From the NCBI GenBank assembly GCA_910579525.1, contig CAJTUK010000001.1:485155-549154 (forward strand): a stretch of DNA of 64,000 bases, in the 5' to 3' direction. Each line of letters opens with the position of its first letter. Positions within the stretch are counted from its first letter, which is position 1. This DNA is from an uncultured Christensenella sp. (GTDB lineage: Bacteria > Bacillota > Clostridia > Christensenellales > Borkfalkiaceae). Below the pieces are notes generated by a model that was not told the origin of the DNA, made no database searches, and was given only the letters and a program-made list of their open reading frames with translations. This document shows, piece by piece, positions 9,476 to 16,422 of this stretch. Both the position numbers and the translations under genes were made by a program.

Positions 9476-9761
9476 AAAGCGTTACGCCTTCCTTTTCTAT
9501 ATTCTCCAACAACTTGCCGTAAGTTTTTTCCGTTACGAAAACCAAATCGATTTTGTGCAAGGTCCACAGCTCTTCACAACAAAACACCCGCAAATCGCGT
9601 TGCACCGCATACGGTACTTTTCCGTACACCGCCACGTCGTAATCGCTCCGCTCCGTGTTGTCCCCCCTCGCGCGCGAGCCGAACAAAACGGCCTTTTCAA
9701 CGCTCGGCTCCCTTTTTAACCTGTTTATTATTTCCTCTACCAAACGCCCGTCCACGTTCAT
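9456..9761 (-). CDS. Minimal nucleotidyltransferase, HI0073 / MntA-like (putative antitoxin)
   Basis: A 101-residue minimal DNA-polymerase-beta-type nucleotidyltransferase. The signature GSRARGDNTERSDYDVAV is present with the GS and DxD catalytic residues, and a third acidic residue follows in KIDLVFV. I start at ATG 9761 because AAGGTG lies 7 nt upstream. The longer frame to 9854 adds 31 residues without a family match and without a ribosome site. In MntA/HepT systems this enzyme transfers AMP groups onto the HEPN toxin to silence it. It overlaps the HEPN gene by 20 bp. Confidence 0.88.
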   Translation of the reverse strand: MNVDGRLVEEIINRLKREPSVEKAVLFGSRARGDNTERSDYDVAVYGKVPYAVQRDLRVFCCEELWTLHKIDLVFVTEKTYGKLLENIEKEGVTLYEQART

Positions 9762-9890
9762 TTTAATCACCTTAAAAAAAGTATACCCCAAACCCGCGCG
9801 GTTTGCAAGTAATTGCGGGCTCTTTGCTCCGCGCTCACGCCGAATTTTATCCAAAATAACAAAAAATGCAAGTTATTACTTCCTTTTTCG

Positions 9891-9919
9891 TTGCTTTTCG
9901 GCTTTTATCGTGATATACT
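9891..9919 (+). promoter_or_regulatory. Promoter of the Spo0A-like regulator
   Basis: TTGCTT (9891-9896), a 17-bp spacer and TATACT (9914-9919) fit a sigma-A promoter. Transcription would begin near 9926, giving a very short leader before the ATG at 9938, with AAGG as ribosome site. Confidence 0.6.
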
Positions 9920-9937
9920 CATAAAAAAGGTTATCCT

Positions 9938-10726
9938 ATGGAAAAGAAGTTAAAAATACTCTTGGTGGAAGACGACGAGGACGAGTGCCGCGCCATAATC
10001 GATAAGATAGACGCCGACCCCGAAAACTTCAAACTTGCGGGCGTAACCAACAATCCCGAAACGGCTGTAAAATATGTTGTAGAACGCAACCCCGACGCGG
10101 TGATTCTTGATTTGGAACTCCACCACGGAAGCGGCGACGGATTAACGTTCCTAAAACTGCTCAAAGAAAGGGGCGTCAAAAAACCCAACTTCGTAGTTGT
10201 TACAACCCACAATATAAGCCGTATAACGCACGTTGCTGCAAGATCTTTGGGTGCGGATTTTATAATTACCAAAAGCCAGTACGACTACTCCGCCAACAGC
10301 GCGCTTAACTTGTTGCTCACTATAAAATCCTCTGTTTTTATAGAGAATCAAATAGCAAATTACGAGCCGCCCAAACCCACACCTGCGGAGCGCAATATTC
10401 AAATCCACCGCAAAGTCTACTCCGAACTTACTAAAATAGGCGTTCACTCCCGTTGTACGGGCTACCCCTATTTGGTTGCCGCAATAGAAAAGGTTGTTGA
10501 TGAACCGCCTGTAAACTTAAACCGCTTTATCAGCGAAATGTTTGGCAAGTCCGAAGACAACGTCGCTCACGCAATGCAAAACACTATAAACCGCGCTTGG
10601 AAAAATACCGACACCCGCGCTCTTTATAATAACTACAACGCGCCTATCGATCCGGCAAAAGGCGTGCCGACTGTAAAAGAATTCGTGTTCTATTATGCCG
10701 AAAAAATTAAAAACGAAATAGATTAA
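9938..10726 (+). CDS. Spo0A-like response regulator
   Basis: A 262-residue protein, the usual Spo0A length. The receiver domain has the acidic pair in VEDDEDE (about 11-17), the phospho-acceptor Asp in VILDLELHH (about 57), the Thr in VVVTTHN and the Lys in IITKSQ. The C-terminal domain matches the Spo0A DNA-binding fold: HRKVYSELTKIGV, GYPYLVAAI and NVAHAMQNTINRAWKN, the last corresponding to the recognition-helix region. The receiver is divergent around the phosphorylation site (HHGSGDGL), and no spoIVB-like gene is adjacent, so this may be a specialised paralogue rather than the sporulation master regulator. It is convergent with the Trp-rich peptide array and shares a terminator with it. 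It is the natural partner for the GHKL kinase at 11.2-12.7 kb, an inference from proximity. Confidence 0.85.
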   Translation: MEKKLKILLVEDDEDECRAIIDKIDADPENFKLAGVTNNPETAVKYVVERNPDAVILDLELHHGSGDGLTFLKLLKERGVKKPNFVVVTTHNISRITHVAARSLGADFIITKSQYDYSANSALNLLLTIKSSVFIENQIANYEPPKPTPAERNIQIHRKVYSELTKIGVHSRCTGYPYLVAAIEKVVDEPPVNLNRFISEMFGKSEDNVAHAMQNTINRAWKNTDTRALYNNYNAPIDPAKGVPTVKEFVFYYAEKIKNEID

Positions 10727-10762
10727 AAAAACGGGGCACGCCTGACGGCAGCCCCGTTTTTT
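10726..10762. terminator. Bidirectional terminator between the Spo0A-like gene and the peptide array
   Basis: Arms 10726-10737 (AAAAAACGGGGC) and 10751-10762 (GCCCCGTTTTTT) pair perfectly and carry T runs on both strands. It ends the plus-strand regulator gene and the minus-strand peptide transcript. Confidence 0.85.
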
Positions 10763-10786
10763 AAGATTGTTTGGAATATGTATTAA

Positions 10787-10846
10787 TTAGAGATTTAACC
10801 ACAAACGTATTGACCATTCCCATACTGTTACAATAAACTTCCAAAT
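10787..10846 (-). CDS. Trp-rich short peptide, copy 1 (ATT start)
   Basis: Fourth and last gene of the tandem array in transcription order; 19 codons plus TAA. The frame reads (I/M)WKFIVTVWEWSIRLWLNL and is nearly the same peptide as copy 4. The start position holds ATT instead of ATG, a rare initiation codon, while the ribosome site AGGAGA stays at the normal distance. Compared with copy 4 over the first 16 codons, apart from the start, six codons differ: five synonymously and one conservatively (Leu/Ile). That pattern implies selection on the peptide at least until recently. It may be translated weakly from ATT or be a recently lost copy. Confidence 0.5.
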   Translation of the reverse strand: MWKFIVTVWEWSIRLWLNL

Positions 10847-10887
10847 AATTTTATTCTCCTGTTACACGTTTTATTGAACATATTTAG

Positions 10888-10953
10888 TTAAATAGTCAAA
10901 TAAAACCAAAAATCTGTGGCCCAGTTCCATAATTTAACAATAAAATTCCACAT
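10888..10953 (-). CDS. Trp-rich short peptide, copy 2
   Basis: A 21-residue peptide beginning MWNFIVKLWNWATDFW. It has a perfect AGGAGG ribosome site 8 nt before the ATG, inside the same leader (ACAGGAGGATAA) seen before the other copies. Positions 3, 7, 10 and 14 are polar (N, K, N, D) and most others are bulky hydrophobic, so a helix would be amphipathic with a narrow polar face. No signal peptide or cleavage site is visible. It is too short for usual gene callers. Confidence 0.7.
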   Translation of the reverse strand: MWNFIVKLWNWATDFWFYLTI

Positions 10954-10973
10954 AACTTTATCCTCCTGTTAAA

Positions 10974-11036
10974 TTAATTCAGAAAAATCCAGAATTGAGC
11001 AACTCGGTTCCAAACATAAACAATGAAATTCCACAT
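10974..11036 (-). CDS. Trp-rich short peptide, copy 3
   Basis: A 20-residue peptide beginning MWNFIVYVWNRVAQFW, with AGAGG 8 nt before its ATG. It keeps the array pattern M-W-[NK]-F-I-V-x-[VL]-W-[NE] and a later W-[IFL]. Position 11 is Arg where the other copies have Trp, so sequences vary within a fixed framework. Confidence 0.7.
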   Translation of the reverse strand: MWNFIVYVWNRVAQFWIFLN

Positions 11037-11078
11037 AATCTTATCCTCTTGTTTTGTAATTTCTTTACGACAGTCGCA

Positions 11079-11138
11079 TTAGAGGCATATCCACAGACGA
11101 AGCGACCATTCCCAAACCGTTACGATAAACTTCCACAT
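11079..11138 (-). CDS. Trp-rich short peptide, copy 4 (promoter-proximal)
   Basis: First gene of the array: MWKFIVTVWEWSLRLWICL, 19 residues, four Trp. AGGAGG at 11147-11152 is spaced 8 nt from the ATG. Polar residues fall at 3, 7, 10, 12 and 14, giving an amphipathic helix. A minus-strand TATAAT at 11164-11169 lies just upstream. It has a single Cys near the C-terminus that the other copies lack, so a shared thiolactone ring is unlikely. Possible roles are a leaderless signal for the adjacent GHKL kinase, a membrane-active peptide, or a type I toxin-like peptide; none is proven. Confidence 0.75.
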   Translation of the reverse strand: MWKFIVTVWEWSLRLWICL

Positions 11139-11163
11139 AATCTTATCCTCCTGTTTTTTGTGA

Positions 11164-11229
11164 ATTATACATACGGACAGGAGGTCGGTTTTTTGCTTGT
11201 TTTGTCGCAAAAAATCTTTGTTTGTCACA
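11164..11229. promoter_or_regulatory. Peptide-array promoter with two 0A-box-like direct repeats
   Basis: A minus-strand -10 (TATAAT, 11164-11169) precedes copy 4, but no recognisable -35 hexamer is present at the proper spacing, which suggests activator dependence. Upstream lie TTTGTCGCA (11201-11209) and TTTGTCACA (11221-11229). Each matches 8 of 9 positions of the Spo0A box TTTGTCRAA, and they are exactly 20 bp apart in the same orientation. They also lie just before the kinase start at 11246, so they could control both directions. Site assignment is by consensus only. Confidence 0.5.
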
Positions 11230-11245
11230 TTTTTTAAATTAGGCT

Positions 11246-11503
11246 ATGATTAATTTTATATTTTCAATTATTAAATACTTTAATCTCTATCTTTGTTGTT
11301 TTTACGGGTATATCAAACTTGCAAACATCAAATTCAGGCTTTTAGATTTAATCGGTATTCCCGTTGCCTTACTTTTGGCAACGGGAATTTACTATGCAAC
11401 AGAAAATATTAGATTCCTTGAACCTTTTGTTTTCTTAATTTCTTCTTTGTTATACTTAATTATTCGCTATCACAAACCCAAAGTAAACGTCTTAACTTAT
11501 TGA
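11246..11503 (+). CDS. GHKL sensor kinase, N-terminal membrane part (ends at in-frame TGA)
   Basis: 85 codons of mostly hydrophobic sequence (FNLYLCCFYGYIKL; IPVALLLATGIYYA; FVFLISSLLYLIIRY) forming about three membrane helices, as at the start of AgrC-like sensor kinases. It stops at TGA (11501-11503). The same frame continues directly into the next reading frame with no shift, so both parts are probably one gene of 482 codons (11246-12691). The TGA may be a real nonsense mutation, an assembly error from TGG, or read through. Confidence 0.6.
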   Translation: MINFIFSIIKYFNLYLCCFYGYIKLANIKFRLLDLIGIPVALLLATGIYYATENIRFLEPFVFLISSLLYLIIRYHKPKVNVLTY

Positions 11504-11533
11504 ACCATTGCTTGCGGTTTTGCGATTTTTGCT

Positions 11534-12691
11534 ATGGTAATTCCGTTTTTAATTTCTTTTCCTCTGAATTTAGTTATCTTTGCTTTAACTAAAAATGAGC
11601 CGTTAAGAGATTGTTTGTCATTATTGTTGCAAAATATTTTACAAATAACAATTTCAATTACAATTTATAAATCCAAAAGACTGCAATCAGGTTTTTCCGC
11701 AAAAAAGAACGGATTTACAGAATTATTTCTAATGTTAAGCGTTGCCGCAATTTTTCTTTTAACCCTTGTATATGCCAAGGATATACAGCTTACAATGCTT
11801 AACATTATTATAGTTTTCATAACATTCTTCGGATTGATTTTAATTGTTTGGTGGAGAAAGGTAATAACTTCAAACTATAAATCGCTCGTAACGGAAAAGG
11901 AAGCCAAACAAAATAAAAAAGCGTTGAAAGAACTTAAATCCGTCAACGAAGAATTAACCGCTCAAAACGAACGGTTATCTAAAGTAATTCACAGAGATAA
12001 CAAACTTATCCCCGCAATGCTTTTAGCGGTTAAACGCGTGATATATGAGGGTCAATCGGAAAGCGCAGGCGAAATTTACGCCCAATTGCAAGCTCTTGCC
12101 GAGGGTCGCTCCGACCTTATCGAAGATTACAAATCCGACCGTGACCCTTTGCCGCAAACGGGCAACGCTTCAATCGATTCCGTTTTAATGCTCGTTTCCG
12201 CCGCAGCCAAACGCAAAGGTATAAACTTTAAACTTGACTGTAACCCCGAAGCCGTAGCTCTTTTATCGGCTGCCGGAAAGTCCGTTACGGACCTTGACAC
12301 AATTATCGCAGACCTCTGCGAAAACGCCGTTCACGCGGCACAATCCGCAATTGACCCGCATATATGCGTTGTTTTAGAGGTTTCGGACGGAGATATCCCC
12401 CGCCTTTGTTTCTATGATAACGGCGCGCACTTCAACCCTGAAGTAATTAAAAATTTCGGCGTCGCACGCTTTACCACCCGCAAAACGGAAGGCGGTAGCG
12501 GTATAGGATTGTTTACGCTTTTTGAAATTCTCAAAAAATATAACGCAAGTTTCTGCCTTGACGAAACCCCTCATAACAACTATACAAAGTGCGTTAAAAT
12601 CACTTTCGACGGATTGGGCGAATATTCCGTTAAATCTGTCAGAAAGGAAGTAACCGCCGTATTAAACTCCCGCAAAGACTTTTTCGTTTGA
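11534..12691 (+). CDS. GHKL (AgrC-like) sensor histidine kinase, main part
   Basis: 385 residues counted from ATG 11534, which has no ribosome site, so this is probably the continuation of the frame that opens at 11246. The first 120 residues hold further membrane helices. A coiled-coil linker follows (EKEAKQNKKALKELKSVNEE), then the phospho-acceptor region VIHRDNK and the ATPase domain. Its N box is DLCENAVHAA and its G boxes are YDNGAHF and GGSGIGLFT. This layout is that of AgrC-type kinases that detect secreted peptides. No AgrB protease or AgrD precursor is nearby; the only candidate ligands in reach are the Trp-rich peptides encoded divergently. The response regulator is likely the Spo0A-like protein. 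Confidence 0.8.
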   Translation: MVIPFLISFPLNLVIFALTKNEPLRDCLSLLLQNILQITISITIYKSKRLQSGFSAKKNGFTELFLMLSVAAIFLLTLVYAKDIQLTMLNIIIVFITFFGLILIVWWRKVITSNYKSLVTEKEAKQNKKALKELKSVNEELTAQNERLSKVIHRDNKLIPAMLLAVKRVIYEGQSESAGEIYAQLQALAEGRSDLIEDYKSDRDPLPQTGNASIDSVLMLVSAAAKRKGINFKLDCNPEAVALLSAAGKSVTDLDTIIADLCENAVHAAQSAIDPHICVVLEVSDGDIPRLCFYDNGAHFNPEVIKNFGVARFTTRKTEGGSGIGLFTLFEILKKYNASFCLDETPHNNYTKCVKITFDGLGEYSVKSVRKEVTAVLNSRKDFFV

Positions 12692-12742
12692 TATCATATT
12701 CCCCGTTTGGCATTTCCCCTCCGTCATTCGTCAAATAACAAA

Positions 12743-12769
12743 AAAGAGCCGCGCCACGCGCGGCTCTTT
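12743..12769. terminator. Bidirectional terminator between kinase and pectate lyase
   Basis: Arms 12743-12753 (AAAGAGCCGCG) and 12759-12769 (CGCGGCTCTTT) pair perfectly around a 5-nt loop between two converging genes. Confidence 0.85.
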
Positions 12770-12784
12770 ATATAATACCCAAAA

Positions 12785-14539
12785 TCAATAAACCGTTTTT
12801 AAAAAATCGTCTTTCAACGCAACGCTTACGCCCGCGCCGTAATTCTCGTTAAACAAATTTGCTTTCGCATTATCCAAATCGATAAGCGCCGGCTCGAACG
12901 GCTTTTCTCCGTCGGCGGTATTCCACTTAAAGTTCTCCGCCTTTAAAATATCGGGCGTATCGTTTACAAACCTGTTCAAAGGGTCGCTCGACGAACCGAT
13001 ATAAACCGCGTCGCTCTTTGCTTTGCGGTAGCTGCAATTTATCAGTCTGTAACCGCCCTCTACGTACTTGCCTGTGTTCTTTTTGTCGTTGTTTTTCAAA
13101 AGGTATTCTATTCCTTCGAAAGAGCAGTTTTCCGCCGCCACGCTGCCGCCGTTTCCGCACACGATCCCTTGAGATACGAGCGCGCACTTCCACGTTGAAT
13201 TTATTTGAGTAAACGCGTCTTTTGCGCCGATTGACTGCAAACGCGCGCGGTATGAGTAATATTCCGAGTTGTCAACCATGCAATTATACATATACGCGTT
13301 GCCGCCGCGGAGCTTGGGGAGCCTGTCCTCTAAATTCTTAAAAACGCAGTTTGCAAACGAAACGCGGAGCTTCAAATTAAAATTATAGTCGTCCGCATTG
13401 TCGTACGAGCCGGAAAAAGTCGCGTCGTCGCCGCACAAAAAGCCCTTCTTTTGCGGAACGGCTAACCCGTGCAAAATATCTTCGAAGCTCGCCCCGCAGT
13501 CGCGCAACTTGCCGTAATAAAGATAATTCCCCCCGCCGCTTTTATAATCCTTTTCTATCGCGGACATCATTTTATAAATATATCCGTCCTCTTCCGCGCT
13601 CCCCGCGCCGAAATTGCAATAAGAAATATGCAACCCGTTATTGCCGTCGGCGCCGTACGGCGCTCTGAACGCCGTCAACGCGTTAGCGTTGTAAACGGGA
13701 TTCGAATAATCTATCTGCCCGTCGTAAGACTTCCCGAACGAACAATGGTCTATCCATATGTATCCGCAAAAACTTATCTTAAAATACGCCCAGCCGAAGG
13801 CGTCGTAGTCGCCGACCTTCGCAACCGACCTGTTGGAAGTATCCTCCCATTGCCACAGCTCGTCAAACTGCAAATTGCGGAACACAACGTTATTATCGCT
13901 CGTCAGTTTAAACCCGCCGTGAGTCAGCTTTGCGCCGTTTTTGGAATACACTAACAAGTTGGAAACGTTCTCTATTTTTATTTGCGACGCGCCGTTTTGT
14001 AAAAAATCGGCAGACATGGTGTAACTTGTTATCGAGCTCTGCGTGCGGCTGCAAAAATCATCTACCAGTCCGCTGGCTTTTACAGACTCGCTCAACGTAT
14101 AATAGCCTAAATTCAAATCGTTTTCTATCTCTATTACACGCACCTTGCCCGCAAAATTCTCTTGCGTATAACCCGCCGCGGGCACCTGCGTATAAGTCTT
14201 GCTCTCTTCGTCCCAGATATTGTTGTAGTGACACTGCGCGTCCCTAATTGCCGCAACAAGCTCGTCCACCGTTTTAACCTTGCGGTAAGCGGAAGTGTTT
14301 TCATATTGCGAAAACCCGTCTATTTTGTCCTTGACGTAACCGCCGGCGGAAAGATTTGTTTTTATATCCTGCGGCAAATCAGAAACCGAAAACTCTTCGT
14401 CGCCGCTCCCGTCCGGAGGCTGTATAACGGGCGGAGGATTTTCGGGCGGAGGATTAGACGGGGGATTTTGCGTGTGGCAACTGCCGAAAACAGTACACAC
14501 CGCAAATAGCGATAAAACCAAAAAAACCAATTTTCTCAT
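12785..14539 (-). CDS. Pectate lyase (PL1-like) lipoprotein
   Basis: A 584-residue lipoprotein: signal peptide, lipobox ending in Cys-21 (VFGSC), then a Pro-rich linker (about 25-45) as used to hold enzymes off the membrane. The body looks like a right-handed beta-helix of the PL1 family. It shows NNVVFRNLQF, YIWIDHCSFGKSYDGQIDY (the WIDH segment of pectate lyases) and later stacked N-C-x-F strands. Family members cleave polygalacturonate by beta-elimination with calcium. I could not confirm the catalytic Arg or all calcium ligands, so the fine substrate is open. The gene stands alone, convergent with the kinase. It probably belongs with the pectin-side-chain enzymes elsewhere in the window. 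Confidence 0.75.
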   Translation of the reverse strand: MRKLVFLVLSLFAVCTVFGSCHTQNPPSNPPPENPPPVIQPPDGSGDEEFSVSDLPQDIKTNLSAGGYVKDKIDGFSQYENTSAYRKVKTVDELVAAIRDAQCHYNNIWDEESKTYTQVPAAGYTQENFAGKVRVIEIENDLNLGYYTLSESVKASGLVDDFCSRTQSSITSYTMSADFLQNGASQIKIENVSNLLVYSKNGAKLTHGGFKLTSDNNVVFRNLQFDELWQWEDTSNRSVAKVGDYDAFGWAYFKISFCGYIWIDHCSFGKSYDGQIDYSNPVYNANALTAFRAPYGADGNNGLHISYCNFGAGSAEEDGYIYKMMSAIEKDYKSGGGNYLYYGKLRDCGASFEDILHGLAVPQKKGFLCGDDATFSGSYDNADDYNFNLKLRVSFANCVFKNLEDRLPKLRGGNAYMYNCMVDNSEYYSYRARLQSIGAKDAFTQINSTWKCALVSQGIVCGNGGSVAAENCSFEGIEYLLKNNDKKNTGKYVEGGYRLINCSYRKAKSDAVYIGSSSDPLNRFVNDTPDILKAENFKWNTADGEKPFEPALIDLDNAKANLFNENYGAGVSVALKDDFLKTVY

Positions 14540-14633
14540 CCCTGCCGTTTACTCTCCGTTTTATATTGTTTTTTATTATATCACAAGCTTTGCCGCAAGT
14601 CAACGGTTGTAACATTCAGCCCGTTTTCAAAAC

Positions 14634-14659
14634 AAAAAACGGCGTTTTAAAACGCCGTT
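14634..14659 (-). terminator. Terminator of the GH36/SGNH/GH2 operon
   Basis: A 22-bp perfect palindrome (14638-14659, AACGGCGTTTT and its complement) is followed on the minus strand by a T run, just past the GH2 stop codon. Confidence 0.75.
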
Positions 14660-14670
14660 CGACGTATTTT

Positions 14671-16410
14671 TTATTTATTTTCGAATATCTTTTTCAGCGC
14701 CGCAACGTCGGTTTTAGGCGTTCTGTCCGCATATAAAAGCCCGTTAACTTCCTGTTGCACGTCCGTAAGCTGGGTGTAGCAATAGCCCTGAAACTCCGTA
14801 TTTGCAATACCTTTCAAAAGATGTTCCAATCTCGCGCAAAGTTCATTGCCGTCTTTCGCTCCGTTGCCGTAGCCCCACGCCGCGCCCTGTTGTTCGCTCA
14901 CGTACGCTATACCGCCGAATTCCGTCAAAAGTACGGGTTGCCCCTTGTACCCGTGTCCGTCGGCAAACAGCGCCCAGCCCTGCGGATACAAGCCGTTATA
15001 ATTCCCGTTGTATTTTACGGCGAACTCTTCTTCGCTCTTTATATCGTAATCGTGCACTGAAACTATATCCGTGTCCTCAACGTTCTCGAACCCGTCGTTT
15101 GTTGAAATAAGCCTCGTCCCGTCCGCCGCCTTTGTAAGATAATACAAAGATTTGGCAAAATCCTGCTGGCTCTTGTTCGTTTTAATCTCCCGCACGCCCC
15201 AGCTCTCGTTAAGCGGGACGTAAGCTATAACGCTCGTAAAGTTCTTTGCCGCGTTTACTATCCCAAGCCATTCGTTCGTTATTTTGTTTATTTCTCTCCC
15301 GCAGTAAGTATAAGCGGAAGGCATCTCGCACCACGTCAAAAAGCCCAGTTCTTCGGCATAATAATAAAAATACGGGTCCTCGAATTTCTGGTGCTTGCGC
15401 GCGCCGTTAAAGCCCATCGCCATAGATAGTTCTATGTCCTTTTTCAACGCTTCGGCGCTCGGAGGAGTAAGTCCGCTCTCATTCCAGTATCCCTGGTCCA
15501 ATATCAGCCTCTGATAAATCTTGCGGTCGTTGAGGCAGATATTCCCCTGTCCGTCTATGCTTATCTTTCTGAATCCCGTGCGTGCGTGCGCCTCGTCGCA
15601 CAGTTTACCGCCCTTAAACAGTTTAAAATCAACGTAAACGAGGTTGGGCTTTTCGGGCGACCACAAGAGCTCCCCGAACCCGAAACCCGTATCAGTCAGT
15701 TTTACCGCGTACTCCGTCAATTTTCCGTCAAGCGTAAAAAATTGTCTCTTTATCTTTTTGCCGTTGAAAGTAAGCGTTATTTCCAGCGCGTCCGCCTTGC
15801 CGTAAAGCGTTTCTACGTATCCCTTCAACTCGAGGTTGTCAACATCGGTTTGCAACAGATAGTCGTCTATGCAATCCTCGCCGAAATATTCAAGCCATAC
15901 GCTGCCCCATATGCCGCTGTTCGGAATATAAAAGCACGTGAACGGCTCGCCGGTCCAGCTCTGTTTCCCGCGCGGCTGCGCGCTGTCGAGCGTGTCCTCG
16001 CAACGCACCGTTATAACGTTTTCTCCCTTTTTCAAAAGCCCCGTAATATCGGCTTTAAAGGGCGTAAAACCGCCCTCGTGACGCAATGCGTGCCTTCCGT
16101 TTATCCACACGTCCGTCTTGTAGTCGCTCGCGTTAAAACATAGGAGCGCGCGCTTTTTACCGTTATCAGGCGTGAATTTGCGCCTGTACCACACAACGTC
16201 GTGTTGCGTTGCGTCCGAAACGCCGCTTGCCTCCCACTGATAGGAAAAAGGAACGGTTATCTTACCGTTTAAAGCCGTTTGCCCCGCATATATGCCGCGT
16301 TTAACGCCCGTGTCATCGTCGTCGAACTCAAATTCCCATTCTCCGTTCAAACACGTCCAGCCGTCCCGCCGGAACTGCGGACGGGGATATTCTTTGCGAT
16401 AGTTCTGCAT
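14671..16410 (-). CDS. Glycoside hydrolase family 2 enzyme (paralogue 1)
   Basis: A 579-residue GH2 enzyme with the family order: N-terminal sugar-binding jelly roll (WTCLNGEWEFEF; TDVWINGRHALRHEGGFTPF), Ig-like domain, then the TIM barrel. The acid/base Glu is in YVPLNESWG near 401 and the nucleophile in LLTEFGGIAY near 496. It has no signal peptide, so it acts in the cytoplasm. GH2 covers beta-galactosidases, beta-glucuronidases and related enzymes, and I cannot set the substrate from motifs. It is about 13 bp from the SGNH gene and downstream of GH36. A close paralogue lies at 30357-32063 inside the rhamnose operon. Confidence 0.9.
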   Translation of the reverse strand: MQNYRKEYPRPQFRRDGWTCLNGEWEFEFDDDDTGVKRGIYAGQTALNGKITVPFSYQWEASGVSDATQHDVVWYRRKFTPDNGKKRALLCFNASDYKTDVWINGRHALRHEGGFTPFKADITGLLKKGENVITVRCEDTLDSAQPRGKQSWTGEPFTCFYIPNSGIWGSVWLEYFGEDCIDDYLLQTDVDNLELKGYVETLYGKADALEITLTFNGKKIKRQFFTLDGKLTEYAVKLTDTGFGFGELLWSPEKPNLVYVDFKLFKGGKLCDEAHARTGFRKISIDGQGNICLNDRKIYQRLILDQGYWNESGLTPPSAEALKKDIELSMAMGFNGARKHQKFEDPYFYYYAEELGFLTWCEMPSAYTYCGREINKITNEWLGIVNAAKNFTSVIAYVPLNESWGVREIKTNKSQQDFAKSLYYLTKAADGTRLISTNDGFENVEDTDIVSVHDYDIKSEEEFAVKYNGNYNGLYPQGWALFADGHGYKGQPVLLTEFGGIAYVSEQQGAAWGYGNGAKDGNELCARLEHLLKGIANTEFQGYCYTQLTDVQQEVNGLLYADRTPKTDVAALKKIFENK

Positions 16411-16422
16411 TATATGTACTCC

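Noticed and set aside
9762..9854. An N-terminal extension of 31 residues on the nucleotidyltransferase.
   Set aside because: The internal ATG at 9761 has a good ribosome site and gives the usual family length; the extension has no similarity to the fold.
10787..11138. The Trp codons suggested a trp-operon leader peptide (attenuator).
   Set aside because: There are four tandem copies ending in a convergent terminator, no trp biosynthesis gene lies downstream, and there are no alternative antiterminator stems.
10787..11138. AgrD-like thiolactone precursors.
   Set aside because: Only one copy has a Cys, there is no leader/recognition region, and no AgrB protease gene is present.
10787..11160. 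Tandem repeat units of about 100 bp looked at first like a CRISPR-type or simple repeat array.
   Set aside because: Similarity follows codons and ribosome sites rather than exact DNA, spacing is uneven, and no cas gene is near.
11501..11503. Selenocysteine at the in-frame TGA of the kinase.
   Set aside because: The TGA lies between membrane helices rather than in an active site, and no selenium-dependent context is seen; mutation or sequencing error is more likely.
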